A stretch of 6,111 nt of DNA. Origin: G023898405 sp964368985. GTDB lineage: Bacteria > Myxococcota > UBA727 > JABDBI01. The stretch is taken from contig CAYJDW010000128.1 in assembly GCA_964368985.1 (NCBI GenBank), positions 1 through 6,111 of the forward strand. The letters run 5' to 3'. Shown here in pieces: positions 1-6,111 of this stretch; position 1 is the stretch's first letter; every line of letters starts with the position of its first letter. The notes beneath the pieces are model-generated. The model was not told the origin of the DNA. It saw nothing but the letters and a program-made list of their open reading frames with translations, and made no database searches. A program made the translations under genes and the position numbers.

Positions 1-1
1 G

Positions 2-1666
2 AATCATGAACGAGATCGCACTTGGAATAATTATAGCCTTAAGCAGGAATTAGTTAGCCGCGGGCGCTTTTTCTCAAAGCAAACCATTCCTTTTGATAAT
101 GAAATAATGGCCTTTTTTTCCTCGTTGCCGTCGGCGATTTATTTGAGCGGTAGCCAAGACAAAAAAGAAGTCATTCGTATATCTTTCTTCTCCCGCACTA
201 AGCTTGCCTATGATGAAAATAAATTAAATCCTTTATTTCTAGAACAATCCTCCCAGCTAAAGGTCATCAACGTTAAAGATCAGCGGCCTAGTAAAGATAA
301 AATTGATATCCGCGCTTCGATTGAAACCGAAGAATGGCGACGAAGTAGGAGAATTAAAAATGGTATTGGATTGCTCGACCAAGACCGTGGAGCTACCACC
401 TGGGCAGTTTTGTCGTCGCCGACCTTGGTCAACCGATATTATCTGGACTTCCACCAAGATGCCTTTGCGGCCATTGATATTAACCAGTTGGTGAGAGACG
501 CCACCATCACCAATATCCATCGAGATATTCGAAAATCAAAAAACTATAGCGTGGAAGATTCACTCAATTTGGCAACAGGGAGACCTGCCCATGAAGCAAT
601 TCCTGTTTCGATAAAAATTGCGTCTACGATGTCCCTTGTACGAGGAGTGCCCACGACGGGAAAACAAATGAAATCAGGCCTAAACGCACGCATGAATGAA
701 TATAATCGGTCTTTAAAAGCAGCAGAAAGAAATATCAGACTCTATGTGGATAATGACAACTATAATCCGCAGTTTGCTCGAAAAAATATGCAAAAATTTT
801 TGGATTTGGGAATTAATTTTTTTATCATTCCGGTCGGCACCCCCACTCTTTATTCATATTTGGACTTGATTGAAAAAAACCAAGCAGTGGTTTTCTTTCC
901 CAATACGGGAGCCGCCTCTTTGCGCGCGCCACAATTTACCAACCTTATACATTTTCGGGCCAGTTATGACGACGAAGCTCGAGTTCTTATTCGCGAATTG
1001 AAGCACCAATATGGCGCCACCAAATTTGCTTTCTTATATCAGGATGACGCCTTCGGCAAAGAACCTCTTAAAGCTGCTATTTTAGAACTGGAAAAGCTTG
1101 GCATCACAGATTATTTAGCTTTGCCTTATACGAGAGGTTCGGTAAATTTCGCTAATCAAGTTCGCGCCATGAAAAATTTTTCCCCAAATGCATTAGGCTT
1201 TTTTGCCACTGGTACGGCGACCAAAGAATTTATTAGGCAAATGGGCGTAAACGATCTTTTATCCATGAATTTATTTGCAATCTCCTTCACCGCTGAATCC
1301 CAGCTGCGAAGATTTCTCAAAAATAAAGGCCTTTCAATGCTATTTGGATGCTTTTTGCCAAACCCCTTTATTGGCGCTCAGCCTATTGGCCGCGCTTACC
1401 GAGAGGCCATGGAAAGAGATAGCAATATCATGGGTATACAATCCTTCGAGGCCTATTTTGCTACGAGCTTATTTATTCACGCATTAAATCAAATTGACTC
1501 TCCAAAACCTCGCCCCCAGGAGCTTCTCAAGGTGTTCGAAAAGATGAAGAATACTAATTTTGAAGGGGTCGACCTAAATTTTAATCCCGCAACCAGGTCT
1601 CTAGCAAAAGATGTATATATCGAAAATGGCGATGGAAATTTGTGGAAAAAATATAATATTGACTGA
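2..1666 (+). CDS. C-terminal part of a protein ending in a type I periplasmic ligand-binding domain (Leu/Ile/Val-binding-like), 5' truncated
   Basis: The frame is open from base 2 with no stop. The first ATG (107) has no Shine-Dalgarno sequence, so I read this as the 3' part of a longer gene, 554 codons visible, stop TGA. Counting from the ATG at 107, residues about 165-515 match the Peripla_BP_6 fold: a first strand near 166-172, SLRAP then FRASYDDE (272-290), FAFLYQDDAFGKEPL (307-321), a PNP turn (418-420), and the late motif FEGVDLNFNPATRSLAKDVY (485-504). Family members bind amino acids or similar small ligands outside the inner membrane, for ABC uptake or for sensing. The preceding 200 or so residues are not recognised. 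Residues 98-128 (WAVLSSP then AFAAIDINQLV) look loosely like the last strands of a Cache-type sensor. No membrane segment separates the two parts. No transporter permease or ATPase gene is adjacent, so a receptor role is as likely as transport. The ligand cannot be told. Confidence 0.85.
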   Translation, partial: NHERDRTWNNYSLKQELVSRGRFFSKQTIPFDNEIMAFFSSLPSAIYLSGSQDKKEVIRISFFSRTKLAYDENKLNPLFLEQSSQLKVINVKDQRPSKDKIDIRASIETEEWRRSRRIKNGIGLLDQDRGATTWAVLSSPTLVNRYYLDFHQDAFAAIDINQLVRDATITNIHRDIRKSKNYSVEDSLNLATGRPAHEAIPVSIKIASTMSLVRGVPTTGKQMKSGLNARMNEYNRSLKAAERNIRLYVDNDNYNPQFARKNMQKFLDLGINFFIIPVGTPTLYSYLDLIEKNQAVVFFPNTGAASLRAPQFTNLIHFRASYDDEARVLIRELKHQYGATKFAFLYQDDAFGKEPLKAAILELEKLGITDYLALPYTRGSVNFANQVRAMKNFSPNALGFFATGTATKEFIRQMGVNDLLSMNLFAISFTAESQLRRFLKNKGLSMLFGCFLPNPFIGAQPIGRAYREAMERDSNIMGIQSFEAYFATSLFIHALNQIDSPKPRPQELLKVFEKMKNTNFEGVDLNFNPATRSLAKDVYIENGDGNLWKKYNID

Positions 1667-1678
1667 ATAAATCAATGA

Positions 1679-1707
1679 TTTTAATTTTTTATCGATTTTC
1701 CTAAAAT
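1679..1707 (+). promoter_or_regulatory. Candidate sigma70-type promoter for the downstream oxidoreductase gene
   Basis: A TAAAAT hexamer at 1702-1707 matches five of six positions of the -10 consensus. A weak -35-like TTTTAA at 1679-1684 sits 17 bases upstream (three of six). Transcription would start near 1713-1715, at the left arm of the inverted repeat described next. A separate TTGACT at 1659-1664 is a better -35 but has only a poor -10 at the right distance. The region is AT-rich, so chance matches are likely. Confidence 0.25.
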
Positions 1708-1711
1708 TAAT

Positions 1712-1749
1712 TAGCAGGATTTTTTAGCACTTGCCCAAGGTTCCTGCTA
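1712..1749. repeat. Inverted repeat, 8-bp perfect arms, upstream of the oxidoreductase gene
   Basis: TAGCAGGA at 1712-1719 is the exact reverse complement of TCCTGCTA at 1742-1749, with a 22-base spacer. It lies between the candidate -10 and the ATG at 1785. It could be an operator for a dimeric regulator or a hairpin at the 5' end of the transcript. It is not followed by a T-run on either strand, so it is not a standard terminator. The spacer begins with six T residues. Confidence 0.4.
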
Positions 1750-1774
1750 GGTTTAGCGAACATTTATTTACCAA

Positions 1775-1781
1775 TAAGGTG
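1775..1781 (+). promoter_or_regulatory. Ribosome binding site that fixes the oxidoreductase start
   Basis: TAAGGTG at 1775-1781 contains the AAGG core (1776-1779) five bases before the ATG at 1785. It favours that ATG over the in-frame TTG at 1731, which has no such motif and lies inside the inverted repeat. Confidence 0.6.
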
Positions 1782-1784
1782 ACT

Positions 1785-2849
1785 ATGAAAAAACCGCGCA
1801 TTCTGCTCTACGGCGCAAATGGATTTACCGCTCGGTTGATGATCGAAAGACTTAAGGCTTTACCTGCTGAGCTGATTTTAGCTGGCCGTAGCTTGGACAA
1901 AATTCAGCTTCTTGCAAATCAACATGGATTAAGCAGCCGCTCTTTCGCTCTCAACCGTCAGGCAAGTATTGCAAAAAATATGGCGGATATCGATTTGCTT
2001 ATTAATTGCGCGGGTCCTTTTCGAGAAACTGCCTTAGTTCTCGCTAAAGGGGCCCTGAAAGCTAAATGTCATTATTTCGATATCACCGGCGAAATCAATG
2101 TATTTCGGGATCTCCATGCGCTTGATGAAGAAGCCCAAAATCAAGGCATTGCTCTCATACCCGGGTTAGGATTTGATATTGCTCCGAGCGATTGTTTAGC
2201 AAGCCTAATCCGCCAGCGAGCTACGGATCCCAACAGCCTGATTTTGGCCGTCATTCCTAAAGGTACTCGCCCCTCTCATGGCACCTTAAAAACAGCTTTA
2301 CGCACCCTTGGGCATCACCCTGTGGCCCGCAGACCTGGTGGTATTGTGCCGTGCAGCGCCACTGAGGCAAATCACCAAATAGTGCTTAATGGAAAAAATA
2401 TCCCCTGTGTCCGAGCCCCATTGCCCGACTTATTTTGCGCTCACCTTTCCACTGGCATTGAGAACATCGACACTTATTTGTCCATGCCGCGTCATTTGCA
2501 AAAAATGGCCAAAATCATGCCAATCTTTCGCAAAGTGAAAAAACTGCCATGGTTCAATAACATTTTTGGAACTCTCATTGGGCTTCTGCCCAATGGCCCA
2601 AGCGAAGGGCAGCAAAAAAATGGACGTGCTTTTATCTATGCAAAAATTGAAAATAGAAACGGCAGCACTGAAACCGCCATCATGACCACCATAGAACCAT
2701 ATGCCTATACCGGCGATTTAATTGTCAGCGCCACCAAAAGTTGGCTTGAGAAAGGCATGGGTGGCGGATTTAAAACGCCGAGTCAGGCATTTGGCGCTAA
2801 TTTTGCCCAAGATGCCTGCCCGGCGGGAGTAAAAATTGAATATCTATAG
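1785..2849 (+). CDS. Saccharopine dehydrogenase family NAD(P)-binding oxidoreductase (putative trans-acting enoyl reductase-like)
   Basis: A complete 354-residue cytosolic protein. Residues 5-17 form an N-terminal Rossmann start with the nucleotide-binding turn GANGFTAR (10-17). AGR at 33-35 ends the second strand, where an arginine often contacts the NADP phosphate. Other family hallmarks follow in order: NCAGPF (74-79), YFDITGE (97-103), PGLGFDIAPSDCLA (126-139), HGTLKTAL (165-172), GPSEGQ (271-276) and GFKTPSQAFG (328-337). This pattern and length fit the saccharopine dehydrogenase NADP-binding family (Sacchrp_dh_NADP). Some mycobacterial members act as trans-acting enoyl reductases in lipid synthesis, while many bacterial ones have no known substrate. 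True lysine-pathway saccharopine dehydrogenase activity should not be assumed. I chose ATG 1785 because of its Shine-Dalgarno sequence and because the Rossmann strand then begins within five residues. The TTG at 1731 would add 18 residues unlike the family. It appears to be transcribed alone and converges on the beta-helix gene. Confidence 0.93.
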   Translation: MKKPRILLYGANGFTARLMIERLKALPAELILAGRSLDKIQLLANQHGLSSRSFALNRQASIAKNMADIDLLINCAGPFRETALVLAKGALKAKCHYFDITGEINVFRDLHALDEEAQNQGIALIPGLGFDIAPSDCLASLIRQRATDPNSLILAVIPKGTRPSHGTLKTALRTLGHHPVARRPGGIVPCSATEANHQIVLNGKNIPCVRAPLPDLFCAHLSTGIENIDTYLSMPRHLQKMAKIMPIFRKVKKLPWFNNIFGTLIGLLPNGPSEGQQKNGRAFIYAKIENRNGSTETAIMTTIEPYAYTGDLIVSATKSWLEKGMGGGFKTPSQAFGANFAQDACPAGVKIEYL

Positions 2850-2865
2850 CGATGATCAAACTCAA

Positions 2866-2898
2866 ACGTCATTCCGATCCTAGCGCGGGCAATGACGT
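2866..2898. repeat. Palindromic intergenic element between convergent genes (REP-like, degenerate)
   Basis: ACGTCATT at 2866-2873 pairs perfectly with AATGACGT at 2891-2898 around a 17-base, GC-richer loop (2874-2890) that can form a few further pairs (CC with GG). The pattern GTCATTCC...GCGGG.AATGAC resembles the widespread dispersed palindromes of the form GTCATTCCCGCG...CGCGGGAATGAC, here with mismatches in the middle. It occupies most of the 55-base gap between the ends of two converging genes, so the transcribed hairpin may also end transcription in both directions. There is no clear T-run on the plus strand, and only a loose T-rich stretch follows on the minus strand. Confidence 0.55.
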
Positions 2899-2904
2899 CG
2901 GCAC

Positions 2905-4485
2905 TTAGTTACATGAAGAAAGGTTCATAATCACTTGATCGCTGGTATAGGAAAGCGACGCGCTTAAACCTTGGGGTAAATTTGCTTGAAATTGTAGAAA
3001 ATTTCCAGTGATCGAACCCCCGGTATTATCGATCAAAACAACTTGATCGCCGGGTTGATAATTGGCATTAGGCAAGGCAGAAAAATACAAGGATCCGCTA
3101 AGATTCACGTCGCCATTTTCCACTACTAAAGTGTTAACATTGCTTTCGCTCTCGCCTTGAACTAAGAGGCTGCCGCCCATTTCTTGCTCATAATCACCTA
3201 AAATAGTTAAGGTTCCCAGCTCAGCGTGGTCGCCGGGAATCAAAAAGCCATCGTTGATAACGTTGAGGCTATCCGCAGTGCCGATGCTCCCAAAACCACT
3301 CAAGAAAGTGCTTGCTTCGATGGTGAGCGTCCCATTGGAATCAATTTCAGCAGGACTTGTGGCTCTCCCGATTTGCACACCACCACCAAGAATTGCGAGG
3401 CTCGGGATACTGCCCTTAGTGCCTTCCAAAATAATTCTACTCCCCCCGGTTTTCAGCAAGGTGCCGTTTGAAATTTGAACGTCAAAGAAATCGAGGATTA
3501 TATCTTTATTTGGCTCATAAATGCCGTTGTTAACATTAATAGCGACGGTGTTACCGTTAAGATCGAGCGTCATGTGGCCTTGCGGGCTTGCCTGACCCAA
3601 AAAATAACCATTGCCAACCAACGATGGATCATTGGTAATAGCGCCGCCATTTTCTATGACAATGTTATCAATGGTAAGAAGACTATCCTCTCTCATTTTT
3701 AGAGCTATGGCCGCATCGCTGATTCTCAGGGTAGAGTTGGGGCTTCCGTAAATTATGGCCCGCTTCGCCATCTCTAAAGAGCCTATGGTTTGAGTGGTGT
3801 CGCCAAGATCAAGCTCACCGCCATTCAAAAACATTTCGGCACCGACGGCGTAGTTATTTGAAGTCCCAGAGGCGTGCTTTAAATAACCGCTGCCCATCAC
3901 AACGATATCTCCTGGAACGTTAGTGGCAGATCCAGGCCCATTTAGATCCAGCCAACCACTTTGAATAATGGTAGCGCCAGTGTAGCTGTGACCAATATTG
4001 GAATTTATATGAGTATTGGGATCGACAAATATCGAGACTGAATGATCGCCGCTAATAGGCGCATTTAAGTAGAGTGAGGCACTGCTTCCTGCGTGTATGC
4101 TTAGGTCGCTAAACAACACGATAGGCGTATCAATAAAATGAGTTTGTTCCTTGGCGATAAATATGTTTGCTTGATTCTGTACGCCACTGCTTTCAAATAT
4201 TAGATCGTTGCTCGCAAAAGCAATGGAAATAGAGCGCCCTGGCGCATCAAAATGCAATGAGCCAAGCGTGATATCTTCACTCGAATCTATGGGATAAGTG
4301 CCAGGATGTTGCCCAATAAAAGCCGCCACTTCACCCGCGCCATTGGGAAAAGATGATCCGCTCCAGTTTGCATTGTTATTCCAGTAAAGATCGATCCAGC
4401 CGGGAATCCATACACCTGAGTCGGCATAGACCGATTTTATATTTATAAATCCAAACACAATTAGCGGCAATAATTTATAGCTCAT
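2905..4485 (-). CDS. Exported autotransporter-type beta-strand-repeat protein without a translocator barrel
   Basis: A complete 526-residue protein. A signal peptide is visible: a lysine at 4, a hydrophobic stretch (5-16), and a likely cut after VYA at 19-21. The mature start, with its tryptophans (26, 30, 35, 41) and the pattern YWNNNANWSG, is typical of autotransporter-associated beta-strand proteins. The body is rich in Gly, Ser, Asn, Thr and short hydrophobic strands, as in a right-handed beta-helix. Recognisable repeat units include YTGATIIQSGWLDLNG (about 165-180), LLKTGGSRIILEG (about 345-358), FLSGFGSIG (about 392-400) and GTLTILGDYEQEMGGSLLV (about 420-440). The end, with YQPGDQVVLI (about 471) and a final SYTSDQVIMNL, matches where passengers normally finish. 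A classical autotransporter would continue with a barrel of roughly 250-300 residues, but here a TAA stop follows. It is probably periplasmic or surface-associated, possibly an adhesin. The mature protein has one cysteine, at the second-last position. The ATG is preceded by AAAGGA at 9 bases. Confidence 0.85.
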   Translation of the reverse strand: MSYKLLPLIVFGFINIKSVYADSGVWIPGWIDLYWNNNANWSGSSFPNGAGEVAAFIGQHPGTYPIDSSEDITLGSLHFDAPGRSISIAFASNDLIFESSGVQNQANIFIAKEQTHFIDTPIVLFSDLSIHAGSSASLYLNAPISGDHSVSIFVDPNTHINSNIGHSYTGATIIQSGWLDLNGPGSATNVPGDIVVMGSGYLKHASGTSNNYAVGAEMFLNGGELDLGDTTQTIGSLEMAKRAIIYGSPNSTLRISDAAIALKMREDSLLTIDNIVIENGGAITNDPSLVGNGYFLGQASPQGHMTLDLNGNTVAINVNNGIYEPNKDIILDFFDVQISNGTLLKTGGSRIILEGTKGSIPSLAILGGGVQIGRATSPAEIDSNGTLTIEASTFLSGFGSIGTADSLNVINDGFLIPGDHAELGTLTILGDYEQEMGGSLLVQGESESNVNTLVVENGDVNLSGSLYFSALPNANYQPGDQVVLIDNTGGSITGNFLQFQANLPQGLSASLSYTSDQVIMNLSSCN

Positions 4486-4494
4486 GTCCTACTA

Positions 4495-4500
4495 TCCTTT
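4495..4500 (-). promoter_or_regulatory. Ribosome binding site of the beta-helix gene
   Basis: Reading the minus strand, AAAGGA lies nine bases before the ATG at 4485-4483. A second AGGA-like string directly before the ATG is too close to serve. The site supports this start, as does the signal peptide that begins there. Confidence 0.55.
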
Positions 4501-4522
4501 ACTAAGGGTTAATAGAAACATT

Positions 4523-4551
4523 ATTATGGAAGTTGATCCTAAATAGTTAAA
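4523..4551 (-). promoter_or_regulatory. Candidate promoter for the beta-helix gene
   Basis: On the minus strand, TTTAAC (4551-4546) and CATAAT (4528-4523) are separated by 17 bases. The -10 matches five of six consensus positions and the -35 three of six. The start point would fall near 4516, giving a leader of about 30 bases with the ribosome binding site inside it. The gap from the stop of the upstream gene is 74 bases, with no convincing terminator, so read-through from that gene is also possible. Confidence 0.35.
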
Positions 4552-4559
4552 ATGGCCTG

Positions 4560-6110
4560 TTAATGCAGAAACTTCCCTTTCCGGCGGCCTTTCTCTGGAG
4601 CAAAATTTCCCTGCCAAGAAACGGTATTTCCGAAATTTTTTGCCCGTGTGCCGATTTTATCTTCGGCCCCAAAGGATAAAGAGTTGGAATCGCTCTCTAT
4701 TTCGCTATGTTCGCTTAAGGAAATATTTGCGTCGTAAGCATGCACCTTTTTTTCCTGCACTGACGCACATTTTTCAAATAAATCTTTACCCACTTTTTTT
4801 CGAATCCCTTCTTTCTCTTTTGCAGACAGATGATCAATATTTACCAACCCCACAACGCGTGCTCTCAGTCCATCGAGAGTTTGAATAGTTTTTTCAACGT
4901 ATTCTTGATCTTGGCTTCTCATAACATCGTCGGCATTAAGTCTTTTAACATGCTCTTCAATCTGCGTAATCATTTCCCATGATCTGCGAAATCGTTTGCG
5001 CAAATGCCCCTTTGAACGCTTTGTAGTTATCGGTAAAAATTCATATTTTTCCACAAATCTCTCAAGCGCTTCATTCAACCCGATCCGCTTTTTTCCTGCC
5101 ATCTTGTAGATTTTCTTCCGATCTTTTTCAGAAAAACCTTGTTGCTCTAGATCCATTAAATCCAAAATGACTCTTCTTGTGTAAGTAATCGAATCCCTCA
5201 GCGCCTTCTTATCTTGCCTTACACCGGACGCAACTAAATCATTCACCCTTCTCTTACCGTATATGTCATTCAAATAGCTTTTATCGTCGATGAGGAAAGG
5301 ATCATCATGAAGAGAGCGGAGTTCTTTATCAAGTTTGCGCAGATTGGTATGTGACGAATTATAAAATTCCCGAATAAGTTTTTTATTTTTGCGACTCTTC
5401 TTAGGCACGAGATTTGACAAAGGCTCGTTGTCCTTATTCGCGCCACTGCTGTATTTTGCGATAAAGGTTTTTCCCTGCATAATCGAAGAGATGTAACCGC
5501 TTGTACGTAAATGCAAGTCTTCTGGCCTCGCGCCGAGCAGTTGATGAATAGCCGCAAAGCCGCTTAACCCGTGGTTTTCTATGAATTGCTTAACTAATTG
5601 GGCCTGATCATCGGGACGCTTATTTTTAAGTTTATTGAGAAGAGAAGATAAATCCACTGGCGAGATTTCTGTTATTTGACTTGCGTAATCAATGCGATCT
5701 TTAGCTTCAGCTCTCGTTAGCACATCCAAATGAGCTGCTGAGAGTTCGCGCTCAAGGTTAATAACTCGCGGGACTTTGGCATTCTCTTGTTCGAAGGAGC
5801 CAATAAAAGCGCTGAAGAGTTTATTTATTTTGTCTGCTATTTGGTTTTCCTGATTCCCAGAAATAATCGTGTCTTCAAGTTGGGCATGGACCAGTAAGCT
5901 ATCAAATTGCCATTTGTTAAATAGTTCTCTCGATGAATCATCGATGGTATGGATTCGCCGGTGGCTCACGTAAATATCCTCACTGTATCTGCTGTTAAAG
6001 CGCTGCCCTTCATTTTTTTTGGTGGCCGTCGTGAAGCGTCTCACTGATAGCCATCCGTTGGTGGCAATACTCTTCGATTGTGCCTGTATGAACTCTCGCT
6101 CTGTCCCCGA
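4560..6110 (-). CDS. Hypothetical highly charged, alpha-helical protein with basic clusters; possibly 5' truncated
   Basis: I do not recognise this protein as a whole. The frame is open from the TAA at 4560 to the right edge. The only start codon in the visible upstream part is the GTG at 6044-6042, which would give 494 residues. A weak GGA lies nine bases before it, so both that start and one outside the window are possible. Numbering from the GTG, the protein is rich in Lys, Arg, Glu, Asp and Leu and looks mainly helical, with no membrane segment. Residues 130-170 form amphipathic helices (LLNKLK, then LVKQFIENHGLSGFAAIHQLL) with a faint resemblance to armadillo-like or formin GBD/FH3 helices. 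Basic clusters are PKKSRKNKK (214-222), GKRR (263-266), TKRSKGHLRKRFRR (341-354) and GRRKGK (486-491). The last 55 residues look disordered, with an acidic serine-rich patch (443-455). One cysteine is present (426). It could be a secreted effector or a nucleic-acid-binding protein; no enzyme motif is visible. Confidence 0.8.
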   Translation of the reverse strand, partial: SGTEREFIQAQSKSIATNGWLSVRRFTTATKKNEGQRFNSRYSEDIYVSHRRIHTIDDSSRELFNKWQFDSLLVHAQLEDTIISGNQENQIADKINKLFSAFIGSFEQENAKVPRVINLERELSAAHLDVLTRAEAKDRIDYASQITEISPVDLSSLLNKLKNKRPDDQAQLVKQFIENHGLSGFAAIHQLLGARPEDLHLRTSGYISSIMQGKTFIAKYSSGANKDNEPLSNLVPKKSRKNKKLIREFYNSSHTNLRKLDKELRSLHDDPFLIDDKSYLNDIYGKRRVNDLVASGVRQDKKALRDSITYTRRVILDLMDLEQQGFSEKDRKKIYKMAGKKRIGLNEALERFVEKYEFLPITTKRSKGHLRKRFRRSWEMITQIEEHVKRLNADDVMRSQDQEYVEKTIQTLDGLRARVVGLVNIDHLSAKEKEGIRKKVGKDLFEKCASVQEKKVHAYDANISLSEHSEIESDSNSLSFGAEDKIGTRAKNFGNTVSWQGNFAPEKGRRKGKFLH

Positions 6111-6111
6111 C

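Noticed and set aside
107..109. ATG at 107 as the start of the left gene
   Set aside because: The frame is open for 35 more codons to the window edge, there is no ribosome binding site before the ATG, and no signal peptide follows, although the ligand-binding family is normally exported.
257..520. Open frame on the minus strand inside the ligand-binding gene
   Set aside because: It lies wholly antisense to a well-supported coding frame, has no ribosome binding site I can see, and its translation shows no family features.
1669..1690. Terminator after the left gene: AAAT/ATTT stem followed by a T-run
   Set aside because: The stem is only four A-T pairs with a five-base loop; too weak to call, and expected by chance in this AT-rich gap.
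1731..1784. TTG at 1731 as start of the oxidoreductase, adding 18 residues
   Set aside because: It has no Shine-Dalgarno sequence, lies inside the inverted repeat, and the added residues precede the Rossmann strand without family resemblance. ATG 1785 has a well-placed AAGG.
3226..3702. Three plus-strand open frames opposite the beta-helix gene
   Set aside because: They are antisense to a gene with a signal peptide and clear repeat pattern, overlap one another, and look like composition artefacts of Gly/Asn/Ser-rich codons.
4486..4559. Possible terminator between the two minus-strand genes
   Set aside because: Only short AT-rich partial palindromes (around TTACTAA/TTAG) are present and none has a GC stem with a T-run.
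5270..5557. 95-codon minus-strand frame inside the charged orphan gene
   Set aside because: It is same-strand but in another frame, fully contained in the longer frame, with no start signal or recognisable product.

Overview
The window holds four protein-coding genes packed closely, two on the plus strand on the left and two on the minus strand on the right, with convergent ends near 2850-2905. Base composition is moderately AT-rich. The protein families (a type I periplasmic-binding fold, a saccharopine-dehydrogenase-like reductase, an autotransporter-type beta-helix) and Shine-Dalgarno motifs before two of the starts point to a Gram-negative bacterium. A host-associated gammaproteobacterium, for example of the Legionellales type, is a plausible guess but is not proved by the sequence. 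I see no tRNA, rRNA, CRISPR array, insertion sequence or phage gene.

Layout. Bases 2-1666 (+): the C-terminal part of a larger protein whose beginning lies left of the window. It ends in a branched-chain-amino-acid-type ligand-binding domain, preceded by at least 200 residues of unrecognised, possibly sensor-like sequence. Bases 1667-1784: a short AT-rich gap with a candidate promoter and an 8-bp inverted repeat. Bases 1785-2849 (+): a complete saccharopine-dehydrogenase-family NAD(P)-binding oxidoreductase. Bases 2850-2904: a convergent gap occupied by an 8-bp-arm palindrome that resembles a degenerate dispersed repeat. Bases 2905-4485 (-): a complete exported beta-strand-repeat protein that looks like an autotransporter passenger but has no translocator barrel. 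Bases 4486-4559: a gap with a candidate promoter and ribosome binding site for that gene. Bases 4560 to the right edge (-): a long, highly charged, mostly helical protein of unknown function with several nuclear-localisation-like basic clusters. Its reading frame stays open to the window edge.

The genes do not form an obvious pathway. The two most unusual products are the barrel-less passenger and the basic helical protein beside it. Both could act at or beyond the cell surface, but that is inference. The two edge genes are probably incomplete here: the first certainly lacks a convincing start inside the window, and the last has only a GTG as possible start.
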